Shown here in pieces: positions 26,247 through 36,362 of a DNA stretch of 64,000 nt. Location of the stretch: positions 806,001-870,000 of the forward strand of contig JBCAML010000008.1 in NCBI GenBank assembly GCA_038503075.1. The letters are read 5' to 3'. Below the pieces are notes generated by a model. That model worked only from the letters and a program-made list of their open reading frames with translations. It searched no databases and had not been told where the DNA came from. The first letter of the stretch is position 1. Each line of letters starts with the position of its first letter. The DNA is from Gyromitra esculenta. Taxonomy: Eukaryota; Ascomycota; Pezizomycetes; Pezizales; Discinaceae. The translations under genes and the position numbers were made by a program.

Positions 26247-27319
26247 TGGAGTTCCAAAGACTTCTGGTGGGTGACGTCCTATGTAAGGGGAGATATCTCT
26301 TTCCGCAGTTGACGAACGCGTGCGCGTTTAAGGGGAGGACGAGCACGCGGAGGTTCGGTGACACATGCAGCACGGTAACCGAGGTAACAATCAGTGTCGT
26401 AGATAAACAACAACGAGGAATACCTTTGGGTTTCTGAGTGACAGCAAATCAGAAAGCCTACATAAATTCTATCGGATAGAGCAAGCTCTAACTCTTTATT
26501 ATAAGCTATCCTACTGTTGCGTAGCTCGACTCGGGGCGAGCAAGCAGGTCCCTGGAAACGAGTGATAATTCGTGATTCACACAGTCTGCTGGAGGGAAAG
26601 AGTGCTGGGAAACCTGCGTGTTGGTGGGGGGACTGGGGTGGATTGTTTTCTGCAGGCTTCTGAGACGAAAATCGAGAAATATAAATAGAGGTTTATATTA
26701 TAGGTATGTATTACTATAGCTGATACTTGGGTTGAGACTGAGGAATGTTAGATCTTTACCAAAATCGTAAAATATCACCGAGAAGCATACTCCCTTTTTT
26801 TTGAATATGGCCATGAGGCTGTAGATTATTCCCTTCTCTCTACTTTCGTCGTGGCAGAAGGGGATGAATTAGCTGGCCAAGTGATCAAGTACACAGACCG
26901 AACCTACATGCATGTCTCGATAAAGAGCAATGGATCCTTCGATATACCTTGGATAATCAAATTTTCTTCAGTCACGATATACGTGTAGTTCCTAATATCC
27001 CCCTCCCCTGGTCAACCCCGGATTGCTCCAGTGTTCTTCCATCTCGCAGTCATTGCTGATTAATCCATTCCCTATTATTTATAGATAAAGTTGACATGTA
27101 AACTGATCTTGAGCCTTGCTGAACCGTAAACCTAACAACAGAACCCTAATCCTCCATAATTATTTCTCGATTGAGGTGGTAGCCTTGTCGAGTACACGTG
27201 TATATGTTTCGCATTCTAAGGCCTGGCTCTGGCTACTCGTATAATACCTAGTCAGGGTCAGGAAATTCTATCGCACAGATTGTGTCTAATCAATGCCCGT
27301 GGTTTTTATTACTCTTAAT
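26247..27319. other. intergenic, nothing recognised
   Basis: About 1.1 kb with no supported gene. It would include the promoter of the minus-strand HAD gene on its left side and the 3' end of the thioredoxin-like gene on its right. Confidence 0.5.
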
Positions 27320-27967
27320 CTAGCCCCCGAAGAGTCCGGAGAACCATCCTTTTCCAGACATCTGGCTTTTCTCGCCCTCTCTTGCAACTTCATCTACCCA
27401 CTGACGTAGTCTTTCGCGATCCGTCATCAGCCGCGTGTCCGTAAGTCGTTTTTCATCGATTGTTTCGCCGCGACTGAAGAGGGCAAGTGTCGGTATTGAG
27501 CGAATCTGTATACCCACCCATTAATATATAAAAATGAGAACAGCAACTGGCATGGTGAGCGGTTTGATAATACTAGATATCTATACCCAAGCTCCCCCAT
27601 CCCCCCACCCGTTGCATCCAATTCAACCTCAACAAACCCCACGCCCCCTTCCTTCTCTCCTCTGCTCTCAACGATGTCCTTTATTATGGGCTTCACGGCA
27701 CGGCAGCTCGTACAGTAGGAAGCGGTCCACAATGTAATCAATGGGATCTCGGCTGCGGTCGAAAGCCTAAGAACGGTGTGAAAGTCGGCCTCATTGCGGA
27801 TACTGGACCAAAAATATCAACTTATTTACTGAATGAATATTGCCTGGGGGATGGTGGGCTTACGAATCGTAAATTCGGGACTTGGAGTGGTTCGCTGCGA
27901 AGGTGTGGAATCCTGAGCCTGAGGGGAGTCTGAAAGGGATACAGGTATGAATGAGCTGTTTAAGCAT
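27320..27967 (-). CDS. thioredoxin-like protein, probably mitochondrial
   Basis: Minus strand. Exon 1 is 27967-27864 and encodes a basic, Ser-rich leader suited to mitochondrial import. Exon 2 starts at 27802 after a GT-AG intron. It contains the thioredoxin active-site region as LWTASYCTSCRAVKPII, so the redox pair is CTSC, not CGPC. The last exon (to 27320) contains IRSIPTLALF with the cis-Pro loop typical of the fold, then a charged helix and a Gly-rich end. The join between the last two exons is a problem. The obvious intron (GT at about 27589, AG at 27508-27509) leaves the frame wrong by one base, so either a non-standard splice site is used or the gene is broken. Length is about 180 residues, small for the family plus a leader. 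The substrate is not known. CxxC thioredoxin-fold proteins reduce or exchange disulfides. Confidence 0.72.
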
Positions 27968-28730
27968 GTTGGAAGCCAAGTCTTCCGCGAGTTTTGGCTT
28001 CGTAACTAACTGGAGGCCGTGAACGATAGTTTTACGATAGGCATTTCGTCCTAGGACACTAGCAGTGTGAATATCTTGGCAAAATAACGACTAGCCTCAC
28101 GGAAGAAAAAATTATTCGGTTCCCAGTCTCTACGGCTAATGACCACTTTAAGAGGCGAAACCTCAGCATTTCAGCTTCATAAAATGGCATGAGATTTTTA
28201 CCTTGGGATCGATTTGTCCTCCCCCGTAATAAAGGCCACCAATCTGCGGCGCTTTGGATGGGCAGAAGAAAGAGATACATTATATATTATGAACTGATAT
28301 CAAACCAAGCAAAAATTACACTCCGACCGAACCTAATTCAACCAAAGCGTTTTCTTTCCAGTTCCCTGGTACGCTCTCCATAAATACCAAAAAAAAAAAA
28401 GGTAACAACGCCAGCCAACTAGTAGTACCCTAGCCTTATCCTCCTAATAAGCCAAAAAGTTTCAACACCGCTCTCACCGAACATTGAAAACGCCAAAGCA
28501 AAAACCGCCCACCTGCCTTGCCCCTTCCTAAAATAACATAACCGCAGCACCGATAAAGGGAACAAACTAAAATAATATCCAAGGTGAAAATAATATAAAA
28601 TGAAATGAGAAATATGAGAAGATGTAGCAGGAATTAGTCCTCCTTTAGTTGTTTTCCTGTTTTCGTTTTCGTTGTTTGCCTCAAAATGCGGTGGGTCGGG
28701 GCCCAGATCCTCGGCTGGGTCGCTGCCCTC
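27968..28730. other. intergenic, nothing recognised
   Basis: No gene supported. It probably contains the promoter of the thioredoxin-like gene (left side) and the 3' UTR of Maf1 (right side). An A tract lies at about 28389-28400. Confidence 0.5.
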
Positions 28731-29773
28731 CTAAACCTCCATTCCTTCTAAAAAGCCATTGTCGTCATAGCTGTCGTCTCCCCAAATGCTTTTACTCTCA
28801 ACGAAATCATCGTCGAAATCATCATCGCTGTCGTCCCATCCATCGTGCCCAGAGCCCATACCGCCGGTCTCAGCTCTCCACCCGCCCACCATGTTGGTTT
28901 CTAGCGGTGAGTGGCTCAAGGTACTCAGTCCTCTTAGATAGAGATAACAAACCCTTTTTTTATGTTTATTGAAAAAGAAGAGGTTTGTCGACCAAATAAG
29001 GCCTTCTTCTCCATACGGGTCGTCCGAGACGTCGTCGGGTGAGTAGGCATAAATATTGCAATTCAGAAGATCCATCTCTTTGTCAATCGTGTCCCACATT
29101 CTCGGTAGGGATTTTGATAAGTTGACGCCCAAGTTGAAGAGAGTTGTGTTGAAATTATTCATGACGGTCCGAAGATGTCTCTCTCGGCGGAAATCTGAGG
29201 GTTTAAGTACGGTTGAGAAATCGTAGTCTGAATGTGAAGCGTTGAGGGTCGCGATCAAGTAAGCAAATGTGCGTCTTGCAGAGATTTGGTTGAGAGGCCC
29301 GAAGGGAGAATGGAGTGTCTGATAGACAGCCTTGGATTGATTGCTACTACTCAGAGAGGGGCCACCAGTGGCTTTAGGAGGCGAGAGCGACTCGGATAGA
29401 CGCAAATCTGCTTCATAGCGATTTGTGATTGTATTTGAAATGTTTTTGTACAGTTTCTTATCGGCGCCGGCAGCCTGATTTTGCGCAGGGGGAGGGCAAT
29501 GTTAGCTTGAGCAGGGCGAAGACAAGCCTCAAGAGCTGGAAATATGGACCTTGGTGGTGTAAATGTCACAGCCGCCAACGACACGACAGTCAGGTGTATC
29601 GAAGACAAGCGCGCGGTTAATAGTGTCGAGGTCGCGAAGCGGAAGGAACTGTGTTTAGAGCACACCAAGTTAACTTTCAGATAGAAGATATAGTGGATGC
29701 CGCAGCGATGCAGTGATCGCTAGGGATGTGCAGTTAAGATGCATGATCATCGGTGTTGGAAGCTCACCTTCAT
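28731..29773 (-). CDS. MAF1: Maf1, repressor of RNA polymerase III
   Basis: Maf1 binds RNA polymerase III and shuts down tRNA and 5S synthesis under stress; its activity is controlled by TORC1/PKA phosphorylation and nuclear entry. Three minus-strand exons, 29773-29768 (ATGAAG only), 29648-29550 and 29474-28731, with GT-AG introns, join to 282 residues. Family blocks are clear: FLPLRDLDTINRALVFDTPDCRV, VVGGCDIYTTK, AAGADKKLYKNI near the N-terminus, then KPSDFRRE, WDTIDKEMDLLNCNIYAYSPD, DPYGEEGLIWS and LFFFNKHKKRVCYLYLRG. The tail is acidic (DDSDDDFDDDF), as in fungal orthologues. The 6-base first exon is unusual, but a tiny first coding exon is the only reading that gives the MKFLPLRDLD start. 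A G-rich tract lies about 190 bases upstream. The gene looks intact. Confidence 0.95.
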
Positions 29774-30989
29774 GATTTTGGTTCGTAGTGTTTTAGTTAA
29801 GGGATGTAGAGAATATGATATTATTGGGCGATGGGAGGCAGAGGGGGGAGGGGTGCAGATGTAAATGTAGATATTGCAGATGTAATTGTAATTGTAGTTG
29901 GAGTTGTGATTGTGGTGGTTGTGGCTGTGGATTTGAGGGAGGAAGCTCAGTTCTTATTGTTTCAGGGAGGGAGGGGAGGGAGGGGAGGGTGGAACGAGCT
30001 GAGCGATGAAAGATAAGAGACCCAGTAGGTATGTAAGTACCTAGTGCACACGTGTGTAATCCTGTGGATTCCTTTGGATCTGGTTTTATTTATATTCTTT
30101 GTACAGCAGCGAGAAGATAGTATATGCCGAAGGATGGATGTATTCACTGATCTATAAGACTAGATGCTTCAGCAAGTAAGCGTGCTAGAGATAGGCGACA
30201 TGATTTGGGGAAAGTATTTGATGGAACTTTGAAAAGAAGAAAGAAAAGGGAGCGAGAGAAAGGAGGGAGATGGTGATGATGACCAGGAGCTTTAGGGTGA
30301 GCAGCATCCGAGGCAGACTGAATTGCGGGTAGCTTAGAGAACGAGAGGCGTTGTTTTCAGACCAGGCGGGCTGATGCTATTCTTGGACCCAGAGCACTTC
30401 AGGATAGTAGTGGCAGCGGGTGACATCATTGCAGCGGATTGGATTATGCTGAAACAAACATGTCCCCACATAGGACAGTACATCTTCTCTACATAATATG
30501 TACTCTGCATATACTCTATTCAACCTTCCCTTTATAAATTGTACATGTACGTACCTATATCATCCTATCGCTACAAAAGGCGCAATCGCAATCGCGATTG
30601 GCGCTGGGGCTCGGTAGCCGAGGCTCAGACCCGAAGTCGCATGTACTCAACTTCGGCTCTTTTTCTGCTTTGCTAACATGTATTTTAACGTATGTCCATG
30701 ATTTAATCACTTTGCTCAGACTATTGTCACTGCAAAGTGAACTATAGCTATAAACGTACAACAAGTAGTTGTACACCGAAACCCCCAGATCCAAAGCCTT
30801 GCCCGGAGCAGACCACATGTCAACGTGCTCAAGCACACTGAGGACGTGACATGACTACTGCGATAACCTCTGTCCTAGAACGCTTTCGGGTAGACATATT
30901 CTCTACTCAATTCTTGTCGCCTTTAATTATAATTATATTGATAGTTTCTGGCCCCGTTACAAAGCCCATAATCAGCGACCATTCAGCCT
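29774..30989. other. intergenic; Maf1 promoter side and simple repeats
   Basis: Just upstream of Maf1 is a TTGTAATTG/TTGTGGCTGTGG-like degenerate repeat (about 29870-29935), then a G-rich tract. From about 30000 to 30989 nothing is recognised. Confidence 0.5.
29965..29989 (+). promoter_or_regulatory. G-rich tract able to form a G-quadruplex
   Basis: Six runs of three or four G are separated by single A residues (GGGAGGGAGGGGAGGG and so on). Single-base loops are the most stable quadruplex form. It sits on the strand opposite the Maf1 coding strand, about 190 bases upstream of its ATG. A regulatory role is inference. Confidence 0.5.
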
Positions 30990-31508
30990 TCAAAAATGAT
31001 TTTGGGAAACTCTGTGACTTTGCTTGTCTTCGAGATACTCTATGGTCATCAACCGAGCTCCATCGTCTAGTTCACTGAGAGCGTTCTTACACCACCAACT
31101 TTCCTTCCCGTTCATTAATACATCTTTTTCTTTATTTTGTAGAATTTCTTCGTCGATCGAGGCTTCGACGAATAGAACTTTGTTTTCATTAGTTACATTT
31201 CTCCAGCGAATTCCGCCTCCGCAATTCCCACAAAACCCTCTGCATCCGTTCTTGGACGAATCATACTCTTTATATGTCGATTTGGAGATATAAGTGACTT
31301 GAGGGTGGGCGTCGTGATGAAAGTAGCCATGAATGCACCTCACGACTTCCTGCACTTTGTGGACACAGCCACACGTTCTAGTGATACCTCAAATCTTTAT
31401 GCGAACGGGGCTAAGAAGGCTTACTGTTGTGCAATGGTAGTGATTTATTACGAGCAGATACTCGGCACCTCCTAAGAACGATAGTCGCCATCGGATGGAA
31501 TGGCACTG
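30990..31508 (-). pseudogene. GFA / CENP-V domain protein, decayed
   Basis: Members of this fold bind zinc and include glutathione-dependent formaldehyde-activating-like enzymes. On the minus strand, 31508-31425 encodes CHSIRWRL...GGAEYLLVINHYHCTT, which resembles the first zinc-binding block and the NHCHCTTCRK block of the family. A GT-AG intron (31424-31355) joins it to TGC AGG AAG (CRK). The frame then meets TGA after one more residue. Downstream the family-like sequence (GAFMATF) is still in that frame before it passes, by a one-base shift, into the frame of YISKSTYKEYDSSKNGCRGFCGNCGGGIRWR. The GFCGNCG motif is the second zinc site. Two zinc-ligand Cys positions are replaced (CHS for CHC, HYHC for HCHC). 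Stop, frameshift and ligand loss together suggest a dead gene. A mis-assigned intron is the alternative. Confidence 0.6.
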
Positions 31509-31906
31509 CATCCGCCTAGTACAGTGAATTCTGTAAATCGTGGAACACCATCAAAATATACATCTGCTACGCCCCGAGAAGAAATATTTTGCTATCTCTT
31601 ACCTGGCCTCTGCAATTTCTCTGATATGTTTTGAAAATATCGTCTTGGCTCTCGGGGTTAATTTTTCGTCTCCGAGCGAAAGAGACGCGGCAATATATAA
31701 TGCTTACCTTGGGATTGGGACTTCGTGTTTATATATCCCTTAACTACCAACGTAAAATCTTATGCCACCTGATATTAAGTCACGTTTCTTATTGATGTGA
31801 ATTGATAAGTAAACCTTTCTACAAGGTAGATGTTATTGAGCAAAAACATACAGAATATATGCAGCTCATAGGAGAACTTTAACCCTTGAAACTGTATGCT
31901 CTACAG
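31509..31906. other. intergenic, nothing recognised
   Basis: About 400 bases of AT-rich sequence. No supported gene or repeat. It marks the border between host genes and the transposon nest. Confidence 0.5.
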
Positions 31907-32643
31907 CGATGGGAAATGTATCGGGAAATGCATCAATTCCCCTGCAAGATATTTGTGTGGGAAAAGCATCAGTAAATGTATCAGTAAATGCATCATTTTG
32001 TCAGCAATATATTTGTATGGGAAATGCATCAGTAAATGCATCAAATTGCCTGCCATATATTAGTAGGGAAAAGGCACAAGTAAATGCATCAATTGCCCCA
32101 CCAAATATTTATATGGGAAAGGCATCAGTAAATGCATCAGGAAATGGATCAGGAAAAGTGTAGTTAGGGAAAAAGTATACTTTTCCATCACTTTTCCATC
32201 CCTTTTGTGTGCCATTTCCCGTGCCTTTTCTTGTGCCTTTTCCCACACTAAAATTTGGAAAAAAAGCGCATTAAAAATTAGACTGACCAGAGAGTTGAAC
32301 TCTTAGCCTCCTATACTAAGTAGACTATATATATCCTACTACCAAAACAGCTTTTATCACATGAGTTACTTACTTAGATATATTTATTCCAATAGACACC
32401 ATGTTTAACCTAGCTTTTTGGGAAATTTTTACACTTTTAATGCATTTACTGATGCATTTACTGATGCCTTTCCCCCGACGACTTTCCATACACATTTGCT
32501 GATGCATTTGCTGATGCATTTACCTTGGTACCAGAGGAAAAGCATCAGTAAAAGCATCAGTAAATGAATCAGATGATGCATTTACAACAAACATCCCTAG
32601 GAAATGAATCATTTTGTGCCTTTTACCATTTCATTTGTATGGG
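31907..32643. repeat. fold-back repeat of AAATGCATCAGT units
   Basis: The left arm (31907-32160) carries many direct copies of a 12-base unit like AAATGCATCAGT, grouped into about four larger blocks of roughly 50-60 bases that also share ATATTTGTATGGG. The right part (about 32435-32525) carries the same unit in inverted form (ACTGATGCATTT), followed by direct copies again (32530-32575). Around 32190-32250 there is a CCTTTTC/GTGCC repeat. One frame of the left arm stays open for 84 codons (GNASVNAS-like repeats), which I take as a by-product of repeat periods divisible by three. The repeat was interrupted by element B: ATGGG at 32639-32643 recurs at 41316-41320, where GATGCATTTCC continues. 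Its class is unknown; a non-autonomous fold-back DNA element is one option. Confidence 0.8.
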
Positions 32644-33054
32644 TCTCAAAGAGCGAGTGAGAGCTGTTTCCTCGCTCTCTGTGATCCGAGACAAAGAAAT
32701 GCTACTTTTAAGTCGATAAGAAACAGAATGGTGTATACGGAGTTTCTACAAGTTTCACGAATGGTTCAAGTTATGATGATATGAAGGCGACGACAGTGAT
32801 TAAAGCATGTAACCAAGGTTTGTATGGTAAAATACCGAAGTGTACAATAGAAGATGTTGCTTAAGGAAAGAAGAAGAAAAAGTACAACAAGAGGAAAAAA
32901 ACCTTTCGTTTATATACCCATAATCCAATCCTTCGATGACAAACATATGACTCATTGTAAGTGGAAACCAAAGGAAACGTAAAGAATAACTATAGCACCT
33001 AACAACCATATACCCATGTACTTATCCAACCAACGAAACAACCATCCATGAAAG
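32644..33054 (-). repeat. 3' LTR of element B
   Basis: 411 bases, matching 40906-41315 over most of its length. The U5-side end (32644-32740) is diverged from the partner LTR. The self-primer segment here reads AAGCAACAT, one change from the intact AAGCAACGT in the 5' LTR. It is preceded (minus sense) by a purine-rich tract ending GAGGGAGGGCTAC. Confidence 0.92.
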
Positions 33055-33057
33055 TAG

Positions 33058-35340
33058 CCCTCCCTCATAGCCGTGAGCTCCTGCGAACACTAACTACCCC
33101 CCCCTTTGGCTTGTCCAGATATTGCCGGTGGAAAGAATCCACTGCTTCTGTCTCTTCATGGTACTCCGCGGGTTCTCAAGTAGGTAGCGCATAACCAGTC
33201 CACTCGACCAAGTATTGAAGTTTTCCGCGATGTAAACGGGAATCTAGAATACTTTCGACAAGGTATTTTTCGTGATCGTTAACTCGAACTGGGGGTGGTG
33301 GCGTGATGACTTGGCCTGGGAGAGGGTCGGTGGGGGCGGCTTTGATCAATGAGACATGAAATACAGGGTGATACTTCATCGACATTGGGAGATCAATCTC
33401 ATACGTGTGGGCAGAAATAACATGCTTTATTCCGAACGGGCCACTCCATTTCCAGTCCAATTTTTTTGAGTTTCGCGTTGTCCTCATGTTCTTCATTGAC
33501 ACGAACACTTCATCCTTTTCCTTAAACAATGGAGCGGGGGTATTGTGTCAATTAGTACTTGACTCGAAGATATCCTGAGCTGTTTTCATTTGTACCCGGA
33601 GGAAGTCTCTAAGTTCTTCCATCTTAGAGGCAAAGTCATTAGCGTCAAGGGTTTGGGGAGAGCGGTCATTGGAGATAACGGAGGTGTCGAAACGGGGATG
33701 ATAGCCGTAGTTAGCAAAAAAGGGTGTAGCTTTAGTACTGGCTGACTCTTGATTGTTAGCGGCGAACTCAGCAATTGGCAACCATTTTGTCCAATCGTCT
33801 TGTTGGTACAAAACATAGCAACGAAGATACTGTTCCATAATGGCATTAAGACGTTCGGTTTGACCGTTAGTTTTTGGGTGGAAGGATGTTGACATGCGGG
33901 CAGCAATATTCAGACGTTGGCAGAGGTACTTCCAGAACTTGGCGGTGAATTGTGTCCCTCTATCAGATGTGATGTGGGAAGGCAATCCATGAAGTTTCCA
34001 AACGTTTTGGAGGTAGAGTTCTGCTGTTTGTTCAGCATTAACGGTGGTGTTACAGGGTATTAGTGCTGCATCTTTGATAGTCTGTCTACTACGACCATTA
34101 TAGCATCAAAACCGTTGGATTCTGGGAGGCCAGTGACAAAGTCCATCGATAGTTCTTCCCAGGGGCGATTAGGGATTGGTAGGGGTTTGAGGACGCTGTG
34201 AGTGCCAAGGGTGTTAGGTTTTGCTCGTCGGCAGGTATGGCAGTTCCGAGTATATCGTCCAATATACTCTCTCATTTTTGGCCAATAAAAATGCCTAGAG
34301 ATAAGTTCGAAGGACTTTTCACGTCCTGGGTGACCGGTAGAGGGGGCATCGTGGTGTCGTTTAAGGATGAGGAGGCGGAGGGGATCATAGCCGGGTACAT
34401 AAAACTTTTGTCGGTACAGAAGACGGCCATTAATTTCTGCACAATCACAGAGGGAGATTTCCTTGGATTGTTGTTCGCCATTCCTGAGCACTAGGAGGAT
34501 TTTTTTTGGAATGGGTCAGCATTATATCCATCATTCATCAAAGCTTCAAGGGGAGCGTCCAATTCAGCAGGTTCGTTTGACAAAGAACCTGAAAACAAAC
34601 TCAGCTTAGGATCAATATTCTTCTTTTTCAGGACTACTTGATGTTAGTGTCGTAGTCTTTCATCCTCTTCTTCAGGGAGATCTGCTGATCTCCTTGTCAA
34701 TGCATCCGGTTTTCCTCCTTGTACTCCTGGTCTGTACGTGATGACAAAGTTGAAACGTGAAAGATATTCTGCCCATCTGACTTGTCTTCGGTTCAATTGC
34801 TTGGTGGTCATAAAATATTCCAAGTTTTTGTGGTCCGTAATGACAGAGATAGGGAGTTCAGATCCTTCGAGCTCGGGGCGCCATTCTTCAAAGCAATGGA
34901 TAATCGCTAGAAGTTCTTTGTCGTAGATCTTGTAGTTGCACTCAGCAGGTGAGTGTTTCTTAGAGAAGAATGCCACGGGGTGAAGTACACCATTATCATC
35001 GAGTTGGGAGAGACCTCCTCCCAAGACAAAGTCAGATGCGTCAGATTCCACAAAGATCTTCTTTTGAGGGTTGAAGTGGATGAGTACAGGGGCCTTGGTA
35101 AAAGCGTCCTTAAGGGCTTCGAATGCGAGTTCAGCTTCGACGGTCCATTCAAAGGTGATACCTTTTTTTGTGAAGGCGGTAAGGGGAGCAGCAAGTCGAG
35201 AGAATCCTAGGATGAATCGGCGATAGAAGTTTGTGAAGCTGAGGAAGGCTTGGACATCTTTAATGCACTTAGGTTGGTTCCAATCATGTACGGCTTTGAG
35301 TTTATCTTCGTCCATTTTAATACCTTCGGGAGTGAGAATT
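33058..35340 (-). pseudogene. element B pol, 3' part: end of RT, RNase H, integrase, chromodomain
   Basis: From 35340 leftwards: the end of RT ([29 protein letters not shown]), RNase H ([12 protein letters not shown]), and integrase with the HHCC zinc finger (RHHDAPSTGH...NCHTCRRAK). The DDE core follows ([41 protein letters not shown]), then a chromodomain ([29 protein letters not shown]). Breaks are visible: a stop near 34641, frameshifts near 34500 and 34060-33985, one near 33540, and a TGA at 33176-33178 where the family has Trp. That last change is a G-to-A, consistent with deamination on the other strand. Chromodomains direct such integrases to marked chromatin. Confidence 0.88.
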
Positions 35341-35760
35341 TCTCACGGTTCGATCTCAGTCTAAGCCCTTCCGTATCCCAGAAGGTGAGCAGAGCTACTT
35401 AAATGAGAATCGTTGCGATAAGAGTAGCGAAGTTTTCTACAGGTCCTACGTGGGTCTAACTCGAGGCGAGTTAAGTGTGAGGATGTTTACAGCGACAGCG
35501 ACCGCGAGGATTCTGAAGTAGAATCGAGATAGTATTAAAACAATACAGTAGAAGTAAAGTAAGAACGTTGCTTAGGAAAAGAGAAGAAGAGAACTACAAG
35601 ACAACGAAACCATCCTCCTTATATACCCCGCTTTTCCTATCCAAAGCTCGTAACCGAACATAACCGAAGAACAAAGACATTATTATCAAAAGAGAACCCA
35701 TAACCCACAAACATTACTTCTAACCGAAACCTAACCCATTATCCTTCTTCATCCGTGAAA
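35341..35760 (-). repeat. solo LTR in element B, TSD GAATT
   Basis: 420 bases running TCTCACGG...CCGTGAAA on the plus strand, so in minus orientation. It is flanked by GAATT at 35336-35340 and 35761-35765. It belongs to the TTTCACGG-type LTR family of elements C to F and has replaced nothing; it splits the B reverse transcriptase. Confidence 0.92.
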
Positions 35761-35765
35761 GAATT

Positions 35766-36362
35766 AGACCGAGGTATTTGATCGATTGCACGTGAAATTC
35801 ACATTTCTCAAGTTTGAGAAGGATGTTATTGGCTTTCAGTGTGTTGAGGACTTGTCGGACATGTATCTTATGTTTGGCGAGAGTATCGCTATAGATGAGA
35901 ATATCATCGAGGTAGGCAGTGCAGAAAAGATCTAGATATTCTCGAAGTGAGTCATTTACAAACCTTTGAAAGGTACCGGGGGCGTTGGTAAGGCCGAATG
36001 GCATAACCATGTACTCGTATAAGCCATATCGTGTTCGAAATGCTGTCTTCCATTCTTCTCCCTCAGTAATGCGGATTTGATGAAAGCTGTCGCGGAGGTC
36101 GAGTTTTGAATACCACTGGGCTTTTGTGAGTCGGTTCAGTGTTTCCTTAATCAGAGGGGAGGTGTAGCGGTCTTTGACGGTAAGGGCATTAAGGCCGCGG
36201 TAGTCTACACAAAGACGTAGAGATCCGTCAGGTTTGGCAGCGAAGAGGACAGGGGAACCGGCGGAGGATGAACTAGCGTGGATAAAACCTTTCTCTAAAT
36301 TGTCTTCGATGTACTTCTTTAGGACCAGAAGTTCATCTCGTGACATACCATAGAGTGGGCCG
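35766..36362 (-). pseudogene. element B pol, middle part: reverse transcriptase
   Basis: The frame runs from [20 protein letters not shown] through the RT blocks [25 protein letters not shown] (catalytic Asp), [17 protein letters not shown] and the active site [10 protein letters not shown]. No internal stop occurs in this piece. It was separated from the protease by the LINE insertion and from RNase H by the solo LTR. Confidence 0.9.

Noticed and set aside
31909..32163. 84-codon ORF of GNASVNAS repeats
   Set aside because: Produced by repeat periods divisible by three in a fold-back repeat; no start context and no relative.
32281..32345. tRNA-like sequence on the minus strand with a TTCAACT loop
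   Set aside because: The T-arm is plausible but no 5' acceptor strand pairs with the 3' side; at best a decayed tRNA-derived repeat.
32800..33009. ORFs inside the B LTRs (also 41062-41271)
   Set aside because: Nearly the same sequence in both LTRs; chance frames in non-coding LTR DNA.
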